Source of the DNA: Watersipora subatra
Lineage: Eukaryota; Bryozoa; Gymnolaemata; Cheilostomatida; Watersiporidae
Direction of reading: 5' to 3'
NCBI RefSeq assembly: GCF_963576615.1
Contig: NC_088717.1
Span: 54,780,526-54,844,525 of the forward strand
DNA length: 64,000 bases
Position numbers and translations under genes: made by a program. Positions 21,916-33,532 of this stretch are shown piece by piece (positions within the stretch are counted from its first letter, which is position 1; every line of letters begins with the position of its first letter). The notes beneath the pieces are model-generated. The model did not search any database and was not told the DNA's origin. It was given only the letters and a program-made list of their open reading frames with translations.

Positions 21916-24900
21916 AAATCTACTAACATGTTGTTTGTAAGCACATACAGAACTGGCATGTTATTTGTAAGCTTATCTACAGAGACACGGACATGTTACT
22001 TATGAACAGCTAATATACTGGTGTGTTAATTATGAGTACATAATTAAAGAACATATATTGTAAATACTAATCCTTGTGGCCCTTGTAACTGTAAATCTGT
22101 GGATACTTTGATCGATTAGTGCAGCATTTTAATATCTGATAAGAAAATTGGCCAACTTTTTGTAATAACTCCTCTATAATAGGAGGTATTACGGTATTAA
22201 TATATATAGTGTTGTTGGTTCAGAAGTAGCTGCAATATACCTTTCAAAGGTTATATTGTGGTGGTACCTAATTTTCATACATTGATATAAAAAGTCAGTG
22301 TCATTGACCTATGTAGCTAGTAAATTGTTGACTAACTTCAAGAAGAGTAGAAAAGATTTAAGGATTGGTATTTTATTGTCTGACAGGAGTTTCGTTTTTG
22401 TAAACTGTATGTTTTGGTTAAAAACATTATCAATATTTTGCTTGTATTATATAGCATGGTATCAAGAATTGACCAATCATAGTCTGGTGTTCTGAATGTT
22501 ACTGCCATGGCAACCATCTCCAAAGCAGTACACTAAAACTAATAGCAGTTGCACCAATCGTGGTTCAAAGTTCGGCAAGCTTTCTGGCTTGGATATTATG
22601 TAAACACAAATAAAAAGTGCTGTGAATTCTTCACCACTTGTTGGGTACTACACTGAAATACTGCAAAATAACACATTTTATGTACTTCATAATGGTAATT
22701 GTTGTGAGTTTTCTTGTTGTGGAAACACAACTCTGAAAACCAAAAAACTAATCTCATCAGAAAAACATTGTCATCATTAAAGTCCAGTGAACCACGGCCT
22801 GGTTTAGCGTTAGTGGACTTAGCTTAACATCCAGGCATCCGAGTGTCCAGGTTTGTTTCCCGTGAGGTGCAATCATTTTTCTTAACGCCCAGGCGGAACG
22901 ACGGTACGACTTTTGTTATAGTAAAGATTTAGAGTAACTCAAGTTACCCAAATTCATTGGTAAAGAAACTTAGCCAATGGCAACAACACTATACCTGCCA
23001 CGGTTTATGAGCTGTTTAACTTCTTGAATGAATGTGTAGCATAAGTAGTAAGAAATGTTTTTAAATAATCTATTTTAGCTATTCCTCGCGCTTTCAAACA
23101 TTTGAATTATGCATTAGCCGGACACAAACAGAAATAAGCAAACACCTTCATTTTAAACTACGAATGGTAAATGTTGTATACGTTGATTAGAAGTAAAAAA
23201 TTTTATCATATTAAGTTGATTAAAAGTAAAAAATTTTAATCAAAAATCTTTTTTGATTACCTGTGCAATGTTGGGCATCCAACTAGTATATTTATAACCG
23301 ATGGCAGGCTAGATTAGGCCATTTAATAAGAGATTAATAATTAGCAATAAAGTTTGATACAATATTACTTTGATGTTTAGTACTGTTATCATGGAATATT
23401 AAATAGATTAGATCAAGCGCAAAATGGCCAACCTAAAAATGGCCATTGTAACTGTTTTATCTCTATCAGAAATTTTATTTTCTATGATATCAAAACATGA
23501 TAAATATTAAAACAGGTCAATTGTGTAGCCTCCTGGTACTAGAGATGGAGGGTGTGTAAATACAGGTTGATAGGAATACAAAGCTAGTCTAACAGAGACT
23601 ATGTAATATTTAACTTAACATATAACTCGGTTATCTAAATACTGCTGTTTTCATATTAATTTTTAATTCTATTGTTAATTACCCCAGATATTTTAGTATG
23701 TCTACTTTTAGTTATTTGAGCCCCGCTTTACTTTTCATCACTTTCGGCGTAGCAGTAAATGTTAAATTTTGCTAAAAGAATTGATCAGAAGTCATTTGCT
23801 TTGGTTTTTTATTTGTTATGATTTTCAGAAAAATGTTGCCTTTTTCCTTTTTTTTACAGAATTATGTATAAAATATATATCAAATTTATAGGGAGATAGA
23901 TATTGTACATCTCACTAGAAACTTACTATTTATATAATTGAAGTTGTCTACCCTTTGCCTATTTCCATAAATATTGTCAGTCTTTTTATTTAGAGTAGTA
24001 CACTCGGTAGTCCCACGCACCATGAGAGATCATCATGAGTAAATAGTATGAGCATAATTAACTCTTTTGCAACCAAATTGATTTCTTTGCCAAAACATAC
24101 GTAATTATGTATTCGATAAAACCTAATATGTACATGTATTTATCAGGGGTATTGATAAATCGTTATAACTTTTAAACCACAGGGTCTACAAAAAATATTT
24201 TTATACCAAGAACCCTTTTTGGCTATTTTAAAAAAGAGCTTGTCCGAGTCGGACGATTAATCAAAGTTATTACAGTTTACGGCATAATTATTACTGATAA
24301 AATAGGAACAGTAACTTTTAGGAGTATTATTACTCAATAACAATCACCCAAAGTCACCCTAGACGCCTGAACCAGCAAACAATCAATTGAGGTTCAATCC
24401 CCAACAAAGGCCACAGATGGTGACTGGAATGACATGCAATGAGGTTTCCTTGCCACACAGAGCCATTGTTTGTTTAACGATGTTCTTAAAAATCCAAGCA
24501 CAGCCTCTGCTTGCAGTAAGCTAAGCAGAAATCATTGTCAATATTCGAAGAATGGTTCACACGAAACGATTCTGTACCAACGAAGTAATCAGCAATTTTA
24601 TTATTAAGATTCACTAGCAGAAACATCTGAAACCCTGTTGCTGAAGCTACGAAGATAATCATGTACGATCTAACAATACAGATGCCCAAATAGTATTAAG
24701 CACCAAATGTATTTTATTAGTAATCATTCCATAAATTAGCCAAAGATAATCCTTCATATTTTATAAATGCAGCTGTATACACATAAGAAAATAAAAAAAA
24801 ATTGGGCTACAAGACGGGAGACTAGATAAATAATTGGCAAATATCAAAGACTTGATCAGAAATGTCTGTAAAAACTGGCAAACTTTAATTAAGGGTGGCC

Positions 24901-25185
24901 ACTGCATAACACAACCCAAATCACAGAAGTTAAGCCCTAACCCAAATCACAGAAAGCAAATCACAGGCTCAGGCTGAACCATTAAATTCTGGCATCAATT
25001 AAAAATATCCTAAATTACATAGAGCTACTCAGGTGATAAACTAAACAAATCTATTCATGTAAGTGTCACATTTTCCGATAATAAACATGTTTGCATTTCA
25101 GAAGTCTTATCGTTTCACAACTCTGGTCATAGGAAAGACATGAATCAATAACATAGGGCAACCTTGACCTAGTGCGTATGAGTGA
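21916..25185. other. Intergenic stretch with weak repeats
   Basis: 22800-22870 (CCAGGTTTGTTTCCCG) and 24355-24440 (GAGGTTCAATCCCC) resemble polymerase III B boxes and may be old SINEs. 23085-23290 shares words with 54590-54720 (ATGTTGATTA, TTACCTGTGCAATG), the end of a dispersed repeat. No gene recognised. Confidence 0.35.
24713..24718 (-). terminator. Possible polyadenylation signal of the methyltransferase
   Basis: TTTATT on the plus strand reads AATAAA on the minus strand, about 470 bases after the stop at 25186. It is the nearest canonical hexamer that I noticed, but the distance makes the assignment tentative. Confidence 0.3.
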
Positions 25186-28100
25186 TTAAGTCCCTTTACT
25201 TGACTCAGTTTTGGCTTTTTTACTCGTCACCACCTCGGATGACTTTGTAGCTCGGAATGTCCGACCGAGGTCTGTAGATGATGACGTAACATCTGTAAGT
25301 CCACTTTCATTAAGTAGTTGCTCGATAGCCTGAGGACCACAGCACGCGCCTAGACCAGCACCTCCAGGGAATCGTAGAGATGTAGGCACACAGTATAGGC
25401 AGCTGACAATGTATAGTGCAGAACCTGCGCCAGCTGTAACATGACAAGGAAACAGGTTTGAGAGGCTCCCTTTCTATAACGATGAACTTGCACAGAGTTT
25501 TGGTAGCTTTTATCAGAATGTATCAGTTATTTTTCTACAATTTGCAATTATTTTTTGTTTATTAATTTAATAATTAATTTATTATTGTTTTTGATGGTTG
25601 GGGTGACTTAGCCGGCAGAATATTTCAAGATTAAAATCAACAAACCTTGACTCAGATTCAAGCGAGAGTGTGATTATCAAGTCTATAGTTGCACTTCAAC
25701 GAAGAGATCGACAGAATAGAAAAAGAGATGCGACTTAAATGAAATAGCCGATATCAAAAATGAGAGAGAGCAACTAGTGGCATCATTTCACCAAGTACAG
25801 TAGACGCTCCTATAGCGTAAATTCCAGATAACATAAAAACTTTATGTTAAGTTTTTGCTTCCTACGATGTAAAAAATTCCATATAACGTAAAGTTTCAAG
25901 TCAGGCGAGTTCTCAGATTCGATTTGAATGTTAATTTATCTCGCCGCACTTGCAAAAGGAACGTGCGTGTAGCGTTACAGTTATTATATATACATGTACA
26001 ACATTGGCCAGGCCTGTATTCACTGGTTGCAAGTTGGGGCGGCTAATGTTAGGCGACTAGTTATGAACACCTGGGGGCGTGGAGGGGGCCGTGTAAGCCC
26101 CCAAAAGGTTTCTCTCATGTAGGGCCTCAGCAGGGCCTCTCATGTGAAGTTTTAAAAATCTTTATCGGAAAGTATCAACATTTATCTATTTTCTGATATT
26201 TGTTTTGTTTTAGGTGATGTGACTGCCGGAACGTTTTTAGATTAAAATAAGCAAAACTTGACTGCAGTTAAAACAGTCAGAAACGCTTTTTCTTTTACGC
26301 GTTTTAACAAAGATCAATTTTGCCGATTTTATTTCAAGTTCATCCGGAGGTTTCCACGCTTTCGATAGGACATGCCCTAGCGGATGTTTGGTAAAAATTG
26401 ACCTTTTGCATACCTTTATAAAAGTCGTTAACAAGAATATTTTGCCACTGATAATAATAATGACGCCTAAGAACTACTAAAAGTTGATGTTTGTCTCTAT
26501 GGCTTGGATTAAAGTGATATTCTACAGCGATAAAAACCGTCTTCATAGCCGTTGGGCAAATAACTATTCGAGTAAATGATGTTGAGGTCGAGTTATCTGA
26601 AGCAATTTGTCATTGCGTGGGAACGGATCAAACAAATCCGTTCAAGTTAACCTCGTGTTCGAGATGAAATGTTACATTTTATCCGAGGGCGAGTTATCCG
26701 AGTTTGACGGTACTTAACCGTGAAAAATTTCTAAAAAGTTGGGGCGGCTCAGCCGGACAGCCGCGCCAGGGGATACGGGCCTAACATTGGCAACAATCTA
26801 GTTCATCGAGATAGATGGTCAGATGTGTCGACAAAACAGAGAATAAGATAGCTTCAATTGTTCATAAATATAAAGGCAATCGATTGGTGTAGACGTTACA
26901 CCGTCGGTTCACCAATCCGAATGTCACGATATGAAATATCATCCAAAGTTATTTTTTATTCTAACTTGGACCCCTAGTAAAAGTTAGACGACGAACAGGT
27001 AGTACCACTTTTTGCGAAACATTTTGTTTGTTTTTCTTGTAGTCGCATAAAATATTTGTTATTAGTGTTACGTTGCAGAATAGACTTTGCTGTTTAGATA
27101 AATAAGCAAATTGTTGTAAATGAACGTCGGATGTGTGCTCTCCATCAACTTATTGTAGAATTACCGCAATCATGGTCTATAAAACCAGTGAGGTTGATCA
27201 TAAAAAAGAGAAAAGGTGTCGATGCAAACTAATATTGTTGCAGTTAATTTACAGCCCACAAATTAAGAACATCCAAGTCAAGTTTTTCCTTTTTATATGC
27301 CAAAAAGGGTGAGTTTTGAAAGATCTTAAAACAGATTAGACAATTTATGTGTAATTTACTGTTCTTAAAACATGAAATCCCTATAACGTAAATGATCCTG
27401 GAATGAATTATCTATGTTGTAGGAGCGCCGACTGTATTTTCCTTCTGAGCATTTTAACCACGATCAAGTTTTGCCAATTTAAATCGTGAAACTTGTGATC
27501 CTGGCAGTCAGATCACCTCAAACATCAAAAACAATCACAAATGATAGAAAAATACCGATACTTTCTGATAAAATATTTACTTAACTTTATTTAGTGTAAG
27601 TTGATTTTTAACTAGTCAAATGAGGATATAATAAAATGAACATCTGACAAACACGTTCTGTGAGCATGTTGTTTTTATTAATTGGCCTTACCACATTTTG
27701 TTTTATTCTCTTGGACACTGCCGAACATATCAAGATCAGACATTAGAAATAGCCCTCCTTCATTGAGTAGTTGGAGTACCCCGGCGAGCAGCTTTGAAGG
27801 ATATGACACATCATGGAAAACATCGAAGAGCATAATCAAGTCGAATCTGTCTTCCCGATCCGATGGCACATTGCAAGCATCAAGAACTTCGTAAGTAACA
27901 TTGGGCAAGTCTAAAAATGACAAGACAAAACTTTGCAGAGTTATCGCCAGAAATATGACTAAAACAGACAATTTGGAGAGCTGACTTATGAAACAAAATC
28001 ACCTGAGAAGACAGCAATACAAAATGACATAGATTACTCAAATGGCCACCGATAAATTAAAAACTGCAATCACTAAAAGACACTTGTAACAACTCCCTTC

Positions 28101-31100
28101 AAATCATTGAAGAAGGCTTGCTATAGAGTATAGACGATATCAATATCATATACAGGGGGGGGTGGACCCACACCACACGACATTAATTTGCTCCAGTGTT
28201 CGCATCTTAACTTCCTAAGGCAAAAATGTTGTATAGAGGGAAACCTTGTAAAAGATCCAGTAATTATCTAATTCAAACACTCCTAATAAAAAAAAACATC
28301 AAATATTATATACGTATTGTTCATATAAAAAATTAATAACTAAACAGTAGATTTCCTTGGTAACTATAGTTACCTGCAGTAATTTTAGTGTATTTAGTGG
28401 TTATGACCTGCAATACAATGTAAAATTACTACGTACGGTATGTACCTTATGAAGTTCTTACCTTCGAGACATATGCATCAGATAAACTTTTACTTCACTT
28501 AAATGAATTTAGCTTACTAAACGCACACTTAAAGCTAAGGTTTAGACAGGATCAAGGTTAGTATAAAAGAGACTTTTGACGACACTCCAACTCGTGACAT
28601 TCAGATTGGTGGACCGACGCTGTAACATCTGCACCAATCGATCGTCTTTGTATTTATAAACAATTGCGCAGCTACCCTATTCTCTGTTTTGTAAGCACAT
28701 CTGACGATCTATCAGGACGAACTAGATTGTTGGAAAAGTTATATATATTATAGAAATAACGCTATAAGCACATCGTTTTTCTTTTGAAAGTGCGATGAGA
28801 TAGATTAACATTCAAATCCAATTTGAGAACTCGTCCGACTAGACAAATTACGCTATATGGAATTTTTTACGTCATATGAAGGAAAAACTTTACATTTAAA
28901 CTATCAGATCTCACAGACTAAACATAAAGGAAATAGATTTACCCTTGCAGTTCAGTTTTGCTTTATCCAGTATTTGTTCTGATATATCGGAGGCTACAAA
29001 GCTGCTGTTTGGGAAAACAGATGCCATAGCCTTGATGGGAACCCCGCCGCCACAGCCGATTTCCAGCACCCGTCCACCACTCTCTGCAGAAACACCTTAG
29101 TCTATCAACTCAACTGTCAGTATATTCCTGGTATGAAAGCAGTGGTTATGCAGTCTACTGAGTATCATACATTTAAGTGTACAGTAGTACCTCCACCTAT
29201 GAGCTTAATGCATTCCAGGACTGGGCTCATATGTCAAAGCAATATTTCCTATATGAAACGACTAAATACCAATTAATCCATTCCCATGTTGTGACAAAAC
29301 CACACTAAACCAAACAAAACAAAATCTCTTATATATTAAGACAAAAACACTTAAAAACAAGGATATTACGATATAAAAACATGTTTTTAATTGTGGTAAT
29401 TCAGTACCAAGGCTCACAAAGTAACAAATGCTTATTTAGTGGTTATGATCTGCATTAAAATGTAAAATTACTCTGTACAGTAATGCATAGAGTTCTCACC
29501 TTTGAGACATACGTAGCTGCTAACAGCAGTCTCAGAGAGACTTGAAGGCAACAAGCTCGATACGCTACACTGCTGTGATGCTTTATAACATAAACTTTAA
29601 ATTCATGAAAATTAACGTAAGCTAAATAAGAGATTTAGTAAGCTAAATAAATTTAGCTTACTAAAGTTTTAATCTTACACCAAATTTAATTCTAATGTCG
29701 TCTTCATTTAAATATTGTATTATCATCTTCCAGCTTCGTGCTTCGCTTCCAGCTTCATTTTTAGCAGGCCTATTTAAAACTTTTTTAAACGAATCTGACG
29801 AGATCGACTGAAAGCAGTTTTCGAAAGCAGCCTACTTAGCCGTCACACCGAGAACTGGCTGGTCTACTTGTATCTTAAATTTGTCTCGCATCGAAATTCT
29901 GCTCGTATCTCAAATTTCTCATAAGTTGGTTCACTCGAAGGTCAAGGAATTACTGTATAAATTCGAATACACTCAATATATACAGCTGAGGCGGATCTAG
30001 CAACAATTTCTTACATGTGCTTAATCTGAGTACCTAGTAATTTGATAAGACTAGCATCAGCTAGCAAGTCCTTCACATTGCGTGCATCAGCCCATGGAGT
30101 TGAGTGCTTAGCTAGGAAATCGTGTAGCCCGGGATACTCATCAACGTCTCTTCCTGCAGAATGAATCAACACACTTATTGCTCACTCCTTGTATGTACTA
30201 CATTCTTCGTTACATGCATGCGTCAAGAATCAGTGAAATCATTTGAATTGTTCTCTCATATTCAATCAACTGCAGTTGATGTTATAAGTGATGATGAGAA
30301 AATCTTGTAAACTTTGAACCATAACAGCTTTCATTGTTTGTTCATAGGTAAATTAAACACGCCGACTCCGATTTTGTACTCAAATTAGAGATTGATCCAC
30401 TAACCTTCAAAGTCAGTTTTGTTTTTGAAAGCTTTTTGAAGCGATTCAATATCGGTGTCTCAAACGACACAATCGACACAACAAGCCCCGCCCATGAATA
30501 TGTGACGTAACCTAACTTTGTAGGGACGGAAGTTGGGGATGTTTAGTCCAATCTAGAATTATAGAGATGGGTGTCTTAAAACCCATTATTCTTTAATATG
30601 ATGTTTAATAGGCTGAACGCGAAGAAAAATGAGCTAATTTTTTGAGTTAATTTCTCTTCGCGTTCAGCCTATTAAACATCATATAAGAGAATAATGGGTT
30701 TTAAGACATCCATCTCTATAATTTTAGATTGGACTAAACATCCCCAACTTTCGTTCCTACAAAGCTAGCATATGTCACATATTTATGGGCAGAGCTTGTT
30801 GTGCCGATTGTGTTGTTTTCGAGACCGGTATTAATACGCTGTAAAAACCTTCATTACTTTGAAAGTTAGTGAAACAATCTCTAATCTGAGTACAAAATCG
30901 GAATCAGCATGTCTGATTTACCTATGAACAAACAATGAAAGCTGTTAATGGCAGTTGTGCTTTAATATTTTATAACTAACCCCGATACACAGCACATCGA
31001 ATCAGCAGAAATATTGTTGAAAGATAAAAATGTGTATGACCACAGCATGTAATAGGTTTATAGTTAGTAGTAATAGAGTGATTACTGCAGACGTTAAAAG

Positions 31101-33532
31101 GTGACACTTCAAATTTTATGCGAGTAAAATTTGACGTGAGTAATATTTGGCATAAGTGGTTAAGGGTTCAATTCAATGTTATAAATTATTTTTACTACCA
31201 TATGCTATATTAAATATTGCAATAATCCACCAATCTTTTGAATACGCTCAAACACTTATTTGAACTTTTATGACATTTTGTAAAATTATTTGGTGGAGAC
31301 GCAGAATAATGCAATCCCGACACTATCAGTATGCATGAATGACCTAGGCAGTTCTTAAAAACTTTTGACAAAGAAACAGATGTTTTTTGCAACTCGATTG
31401 AGCTTACCTAAAGGTCCATCAACGGCAAAGCACTTCTCAACATTTCTCGCATTACTCAAGACTCCAGCAAGAAGTTCAGAATTGATAGCGGGGCACCCTT
31501 CGCCGACTAGGGTGGCGACTTTATACGAAGCTATCCAGTATCTATCCTCCCCCTCTATCTCAACATGGTCAATGACATCACCGCACACCAACGCGTTCAG
31601 CCATTCACGTACATATCTAAAAGAAATAGTGAGAGAACCAATCTGTATTTGGAGTTTGTTAAGTTTTTACCAAAACATTCATAGATTTAAAATTTAACTA
31701 ACCAGACAGCGTATAGTAAGAGACAAGATATTCTAAACCACACAATACAATAAACAATTGAACATGGATTAAACTGTAGAGAAGAATATCGAGGTATACC
31801 TCAGTGTACTCACCTTTCCCTGTACTGTAGCTCTTCAGCTAGCTGCGCACTAGTAACTGCTGACTCTCTAGTCTGTGACAGTTTAGCGAGTCCATCAAAT
31901 AAGCCTAACCTTTTACCTGCACAACATATACACACTAACCTTTTACCTGCACAACATATACACATTAATTTTTTACCTGCACAACATATACACATTAACC
32001 TTTTACCTGCACAACATACACACATTAACATTTTACCTGCACAACATATACACATTAACCTTTTACCTGCACAACATATACACATCCAATCATGAAGTTG
32101 AATGTGTGCAGGAAAAGGCACACCTCAGTACAAGGCCAATGATGCACATACAAACAGCCATGAACACATATGCGCATACAATCACACACTCACATAGGCA
32201 AATACCTAATAGTCTATGCAATGATAGGACAAATCCGCTCTCATGAAAGAGAGACAAAAACATCATGAACAGCATGAACTAAATTTAGGTTGGAGTAACT
32301 GAAGTGGAACTTCATAAGTCTTCTCAGAAACAGATGGATATACTTCCTAAACTGCTTGTCTACAAAACTAACATCAACTCATAAGAGGTTACTGGTATCA
32401 TATGCTTCAAGTTACTAGTATCACACCCTTCAAGTTACTGGTATCACACCCTTCAAGTTACTGGTATCACAAACTTCAAGTTACTGGTATCATACCCTTC
32501 AAGTTACGGGTATCACACCCTTCAAGTTACTGGCATCACACCCTTCAAGTTACTGGCATCACACCCTTCAAGTTACTGGCATCACACCCTTCAAGTTACT
32601 GGTATCACACCCTTCAAGTTACTGGTATCATACCCTTCAAGTTACATGGTATCACACCCTTCAAGTTACTGGTATCACACCCTTCAAGTTACTGGTATCA
32701 TACCCTTCAAGTTACTGGTATCATTCAAGTTGGTGGCATCACATCTTTCTCAAGGATATGTGTAAAAGATAGAGCACATTCTCTTAATTGTATTACTAAC
32801 CTCTCACTACATAAACCGATCAACCTTTCATTTTAAATTTGATTTCTGTTAATATAAACACTAGTAATTTATAATACTTACAAACGAATATAGGCTTTGG
32901 ACTTAGACTTTGGATTACGGTAGCTTTTATAGAGGAAATTTGGAATATGATCACACTTTTTAAAAAAATTACATTTAAATGAAAAACATTGTATAAAAAT
33001 TTTAAATTTACTGTAAAAATATGTTTTGATATTCCCACTGATGTACTTTGTTATTCGTGTAGATATATCAATGTAATCTATAACAAAAAGCTTTTAAACA
33101 TAATTGGAGTTTCTTATACAAATTCACAGCTTCTATTTATACTGAAAAAGTATTTTATTGAGTACATAATATAGCGTAACACAAACAATAAATTACAATG
33201 ACAGAAAGCTTGCTCATTTGTCAAGACTCATATACTTTTGAGATGCTGGGTAATTTAGATATGTTCCTTTGGCAGTTGATCATATCTAAACATCTAAGTA
33301 ATGAGTATATGCCCTATGATAGTACCAGCAACTTCATTGACCTTGAGGTCGAGGTTGTCTTCCTTTCATCCGCTAAGCAAAGCATAAAAATGGAGAGCAG
33401 AATGAGCAGCAGTGGTGCTGCAACTAACAAATTGTATATAAAATAATGTTACTAACCCATGGCGATGCCTGCTGACACAAATCCCTGGGTGAGTGTGTCC
33501 ATGACCCTCTGCGTGAAAGCTTCTTCCGACAT
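25186..33532 (-). CDS. SAM-dependent methyltransferase with Rv2258c-like winged helix, 7 exons, complete
   Basis: Exons in transcript order: 33532-33457, 31916-31814, 31616-31408, 30153-30034, 29083-28943, 27910-27692, 25433-25186. The sum is 1116 nt, 371 aa plus TAA; every junction is GT/AG with matching phase. Residues about 25-110 form a winged-helix, dimerisation-like domain (GLFDGLAKL, LQYRERYVREWLNALV). A class I methyltransferase fold follows, with SAM motif I VLEIGCGGG near residue 175, the acidic strand-2 end FVASDIS, and FDLIMLFDVFHDV. The C-terminal tail after GLGACCGPQ is Lys/Ser-rich. The family matches bacterial Rv2258c and homologues in many invertebrates (for example the nematode R08E5/R08F11 group); substrates are unknown. 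Its introns hold several transposons, and the exon 2 acceptor lies in a tandem repeat. The first ATG of exon 1 is taken as the start. Confidence 0.9.
26009..26783. mobile_element. hAT-type MITE nested in the outer transposon
   Basis: ACATTGGC (26001-26008 and 26784-26791) is an exact 8-bp duplication. Ends CAGGCCTGTATTC and, inverted, TAGGCCCGTATCC match at 11 of 13. 8-bp duplications and such ends are typical of hAT elements. It in turn contains a fragment related to 61788-62551. Confidence 0.75.
26160..26714. mobile_element. pogo/Tigger-like fragment inside the hAT MITE
   Basis: 26200-26560 matches 61920-62260 in the opposite orientation, and the right end (CGAGTTATCCGAGTTTGACG, near 26714) is the same kind of end. 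The other end is missing. This is the third nesting level. Confidence 0.6.
28360..28905. mobile_element. Fragments of two repeat families in intron 5
   Basis: 28360-28560 shares ordered words with the MITE at 29180-29957 (TTTAGTGGTTATGA, CTTCGAGACATA, TTTAGCTTACTAAA). 28590-28880 is the inverted partner of 25840-26940. Confidence 0.5.
29180..29957. mobile_element. MITE in methyltransferase intron 4
   Basis: Ends TACAGTAGTACCTCCACC and, inverted, TACAGTAATTCCTTGACC, at TA. Internal inverted words CTCATATGTCAA / TTCTCATAAG. No ORF. Degraded relatives at 3930-4560 and 28360-28560. Confidence 0.65.
30323..30947. mobile_element. Near-perfect palindromic element in methyltransferase intron 3
   Basis: AACAGCTTTCATTGTTTG at the left matches the complement of CAAACAATGAAAGCTGTT at the right, and homology continues inward to arms GAGAATAATGGG / CCCATTATTCT, leaving a loop of about 20-40 bases near 30640. 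Each arm is about 300 bp. No ORF. Transcribed, it would form a long hairpin. Confidence 0.85.
31911..32070 (-). repeat. 30-bp minisatellite carrying six copies of a 3' splice site
   Basis: The 10-mer TTTTACCTGC recurs at 31911, 31941, 31971, 32001, 32031 and 32061, exactly 30 bases apart. On the minus strand each unit carries TGTTGTGCAG followed by GTAAAAGG, that is, the acceptor of methyltransferase intron 1 plus about 12 bases of exon 2. Acceptor AGs fall at 31918-31917 and every 30 bases upstream. The frame is open through all units, so each upstream acceptor would add ten residues (KRLVCICCAG-like). Two units differ slightly from the rest (31971, 32031). The paralogue at 11678 has a single ordinary acceptor here. 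Confidence 0.9.
32386..32740. repeat. 23-bp minisatellite, about 15 copies
   Basis: Unit ACTGGTATCACACCCTTCAAGTT. Variants CATACC and GGCATC. In methyltransferase intron 1. A 144-codon frame through it is an artefact of the repeat. Confidence 0.95.

Larger units (their letters stand above)
25796..27436. mobile_element. Outer DNA transposon in methyltransferase intron 6
   Basis: Ends TACAGTAGACGCTCCTATAG and, inverted, TACAGTCGGCGCTCCTAC, next to TA. An ORF is not visible. A partial relative in the opposite orientation lies at about 28590-28880 (inverted match to 26790-26940 and 25840-25960), and similar ends occur at 45391. CAGT-type ends with TA sites are usual for Tc1/mariner/pogo elements. 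Confidence 0.65.

Noticed and set aside
21629-21916. 95-codon Arg/Glu/Gly-rich minus-strand frame
   Set aside because: Reading of a polypurine tract; composition explains the absence of stops.
24486-24689. 67-codon minus-strand frame downstream of the methyltransferase
   Set aside because: No ATG context, splice or family support; more likely 3' UTR or intergenic.
31810-32121. 103-codon Cys-rich frame as a secreted Cys-rich protein
   Set aside because: The Cys-rich part is the 30-bp intronic repeat; only its end (exon 2) belongs to the methyltransferase by default.
32402-32836. 144-codon plus-strand frame
   Set aside because: Generated by the 23-bp minisatellite; no homology, no splice support.
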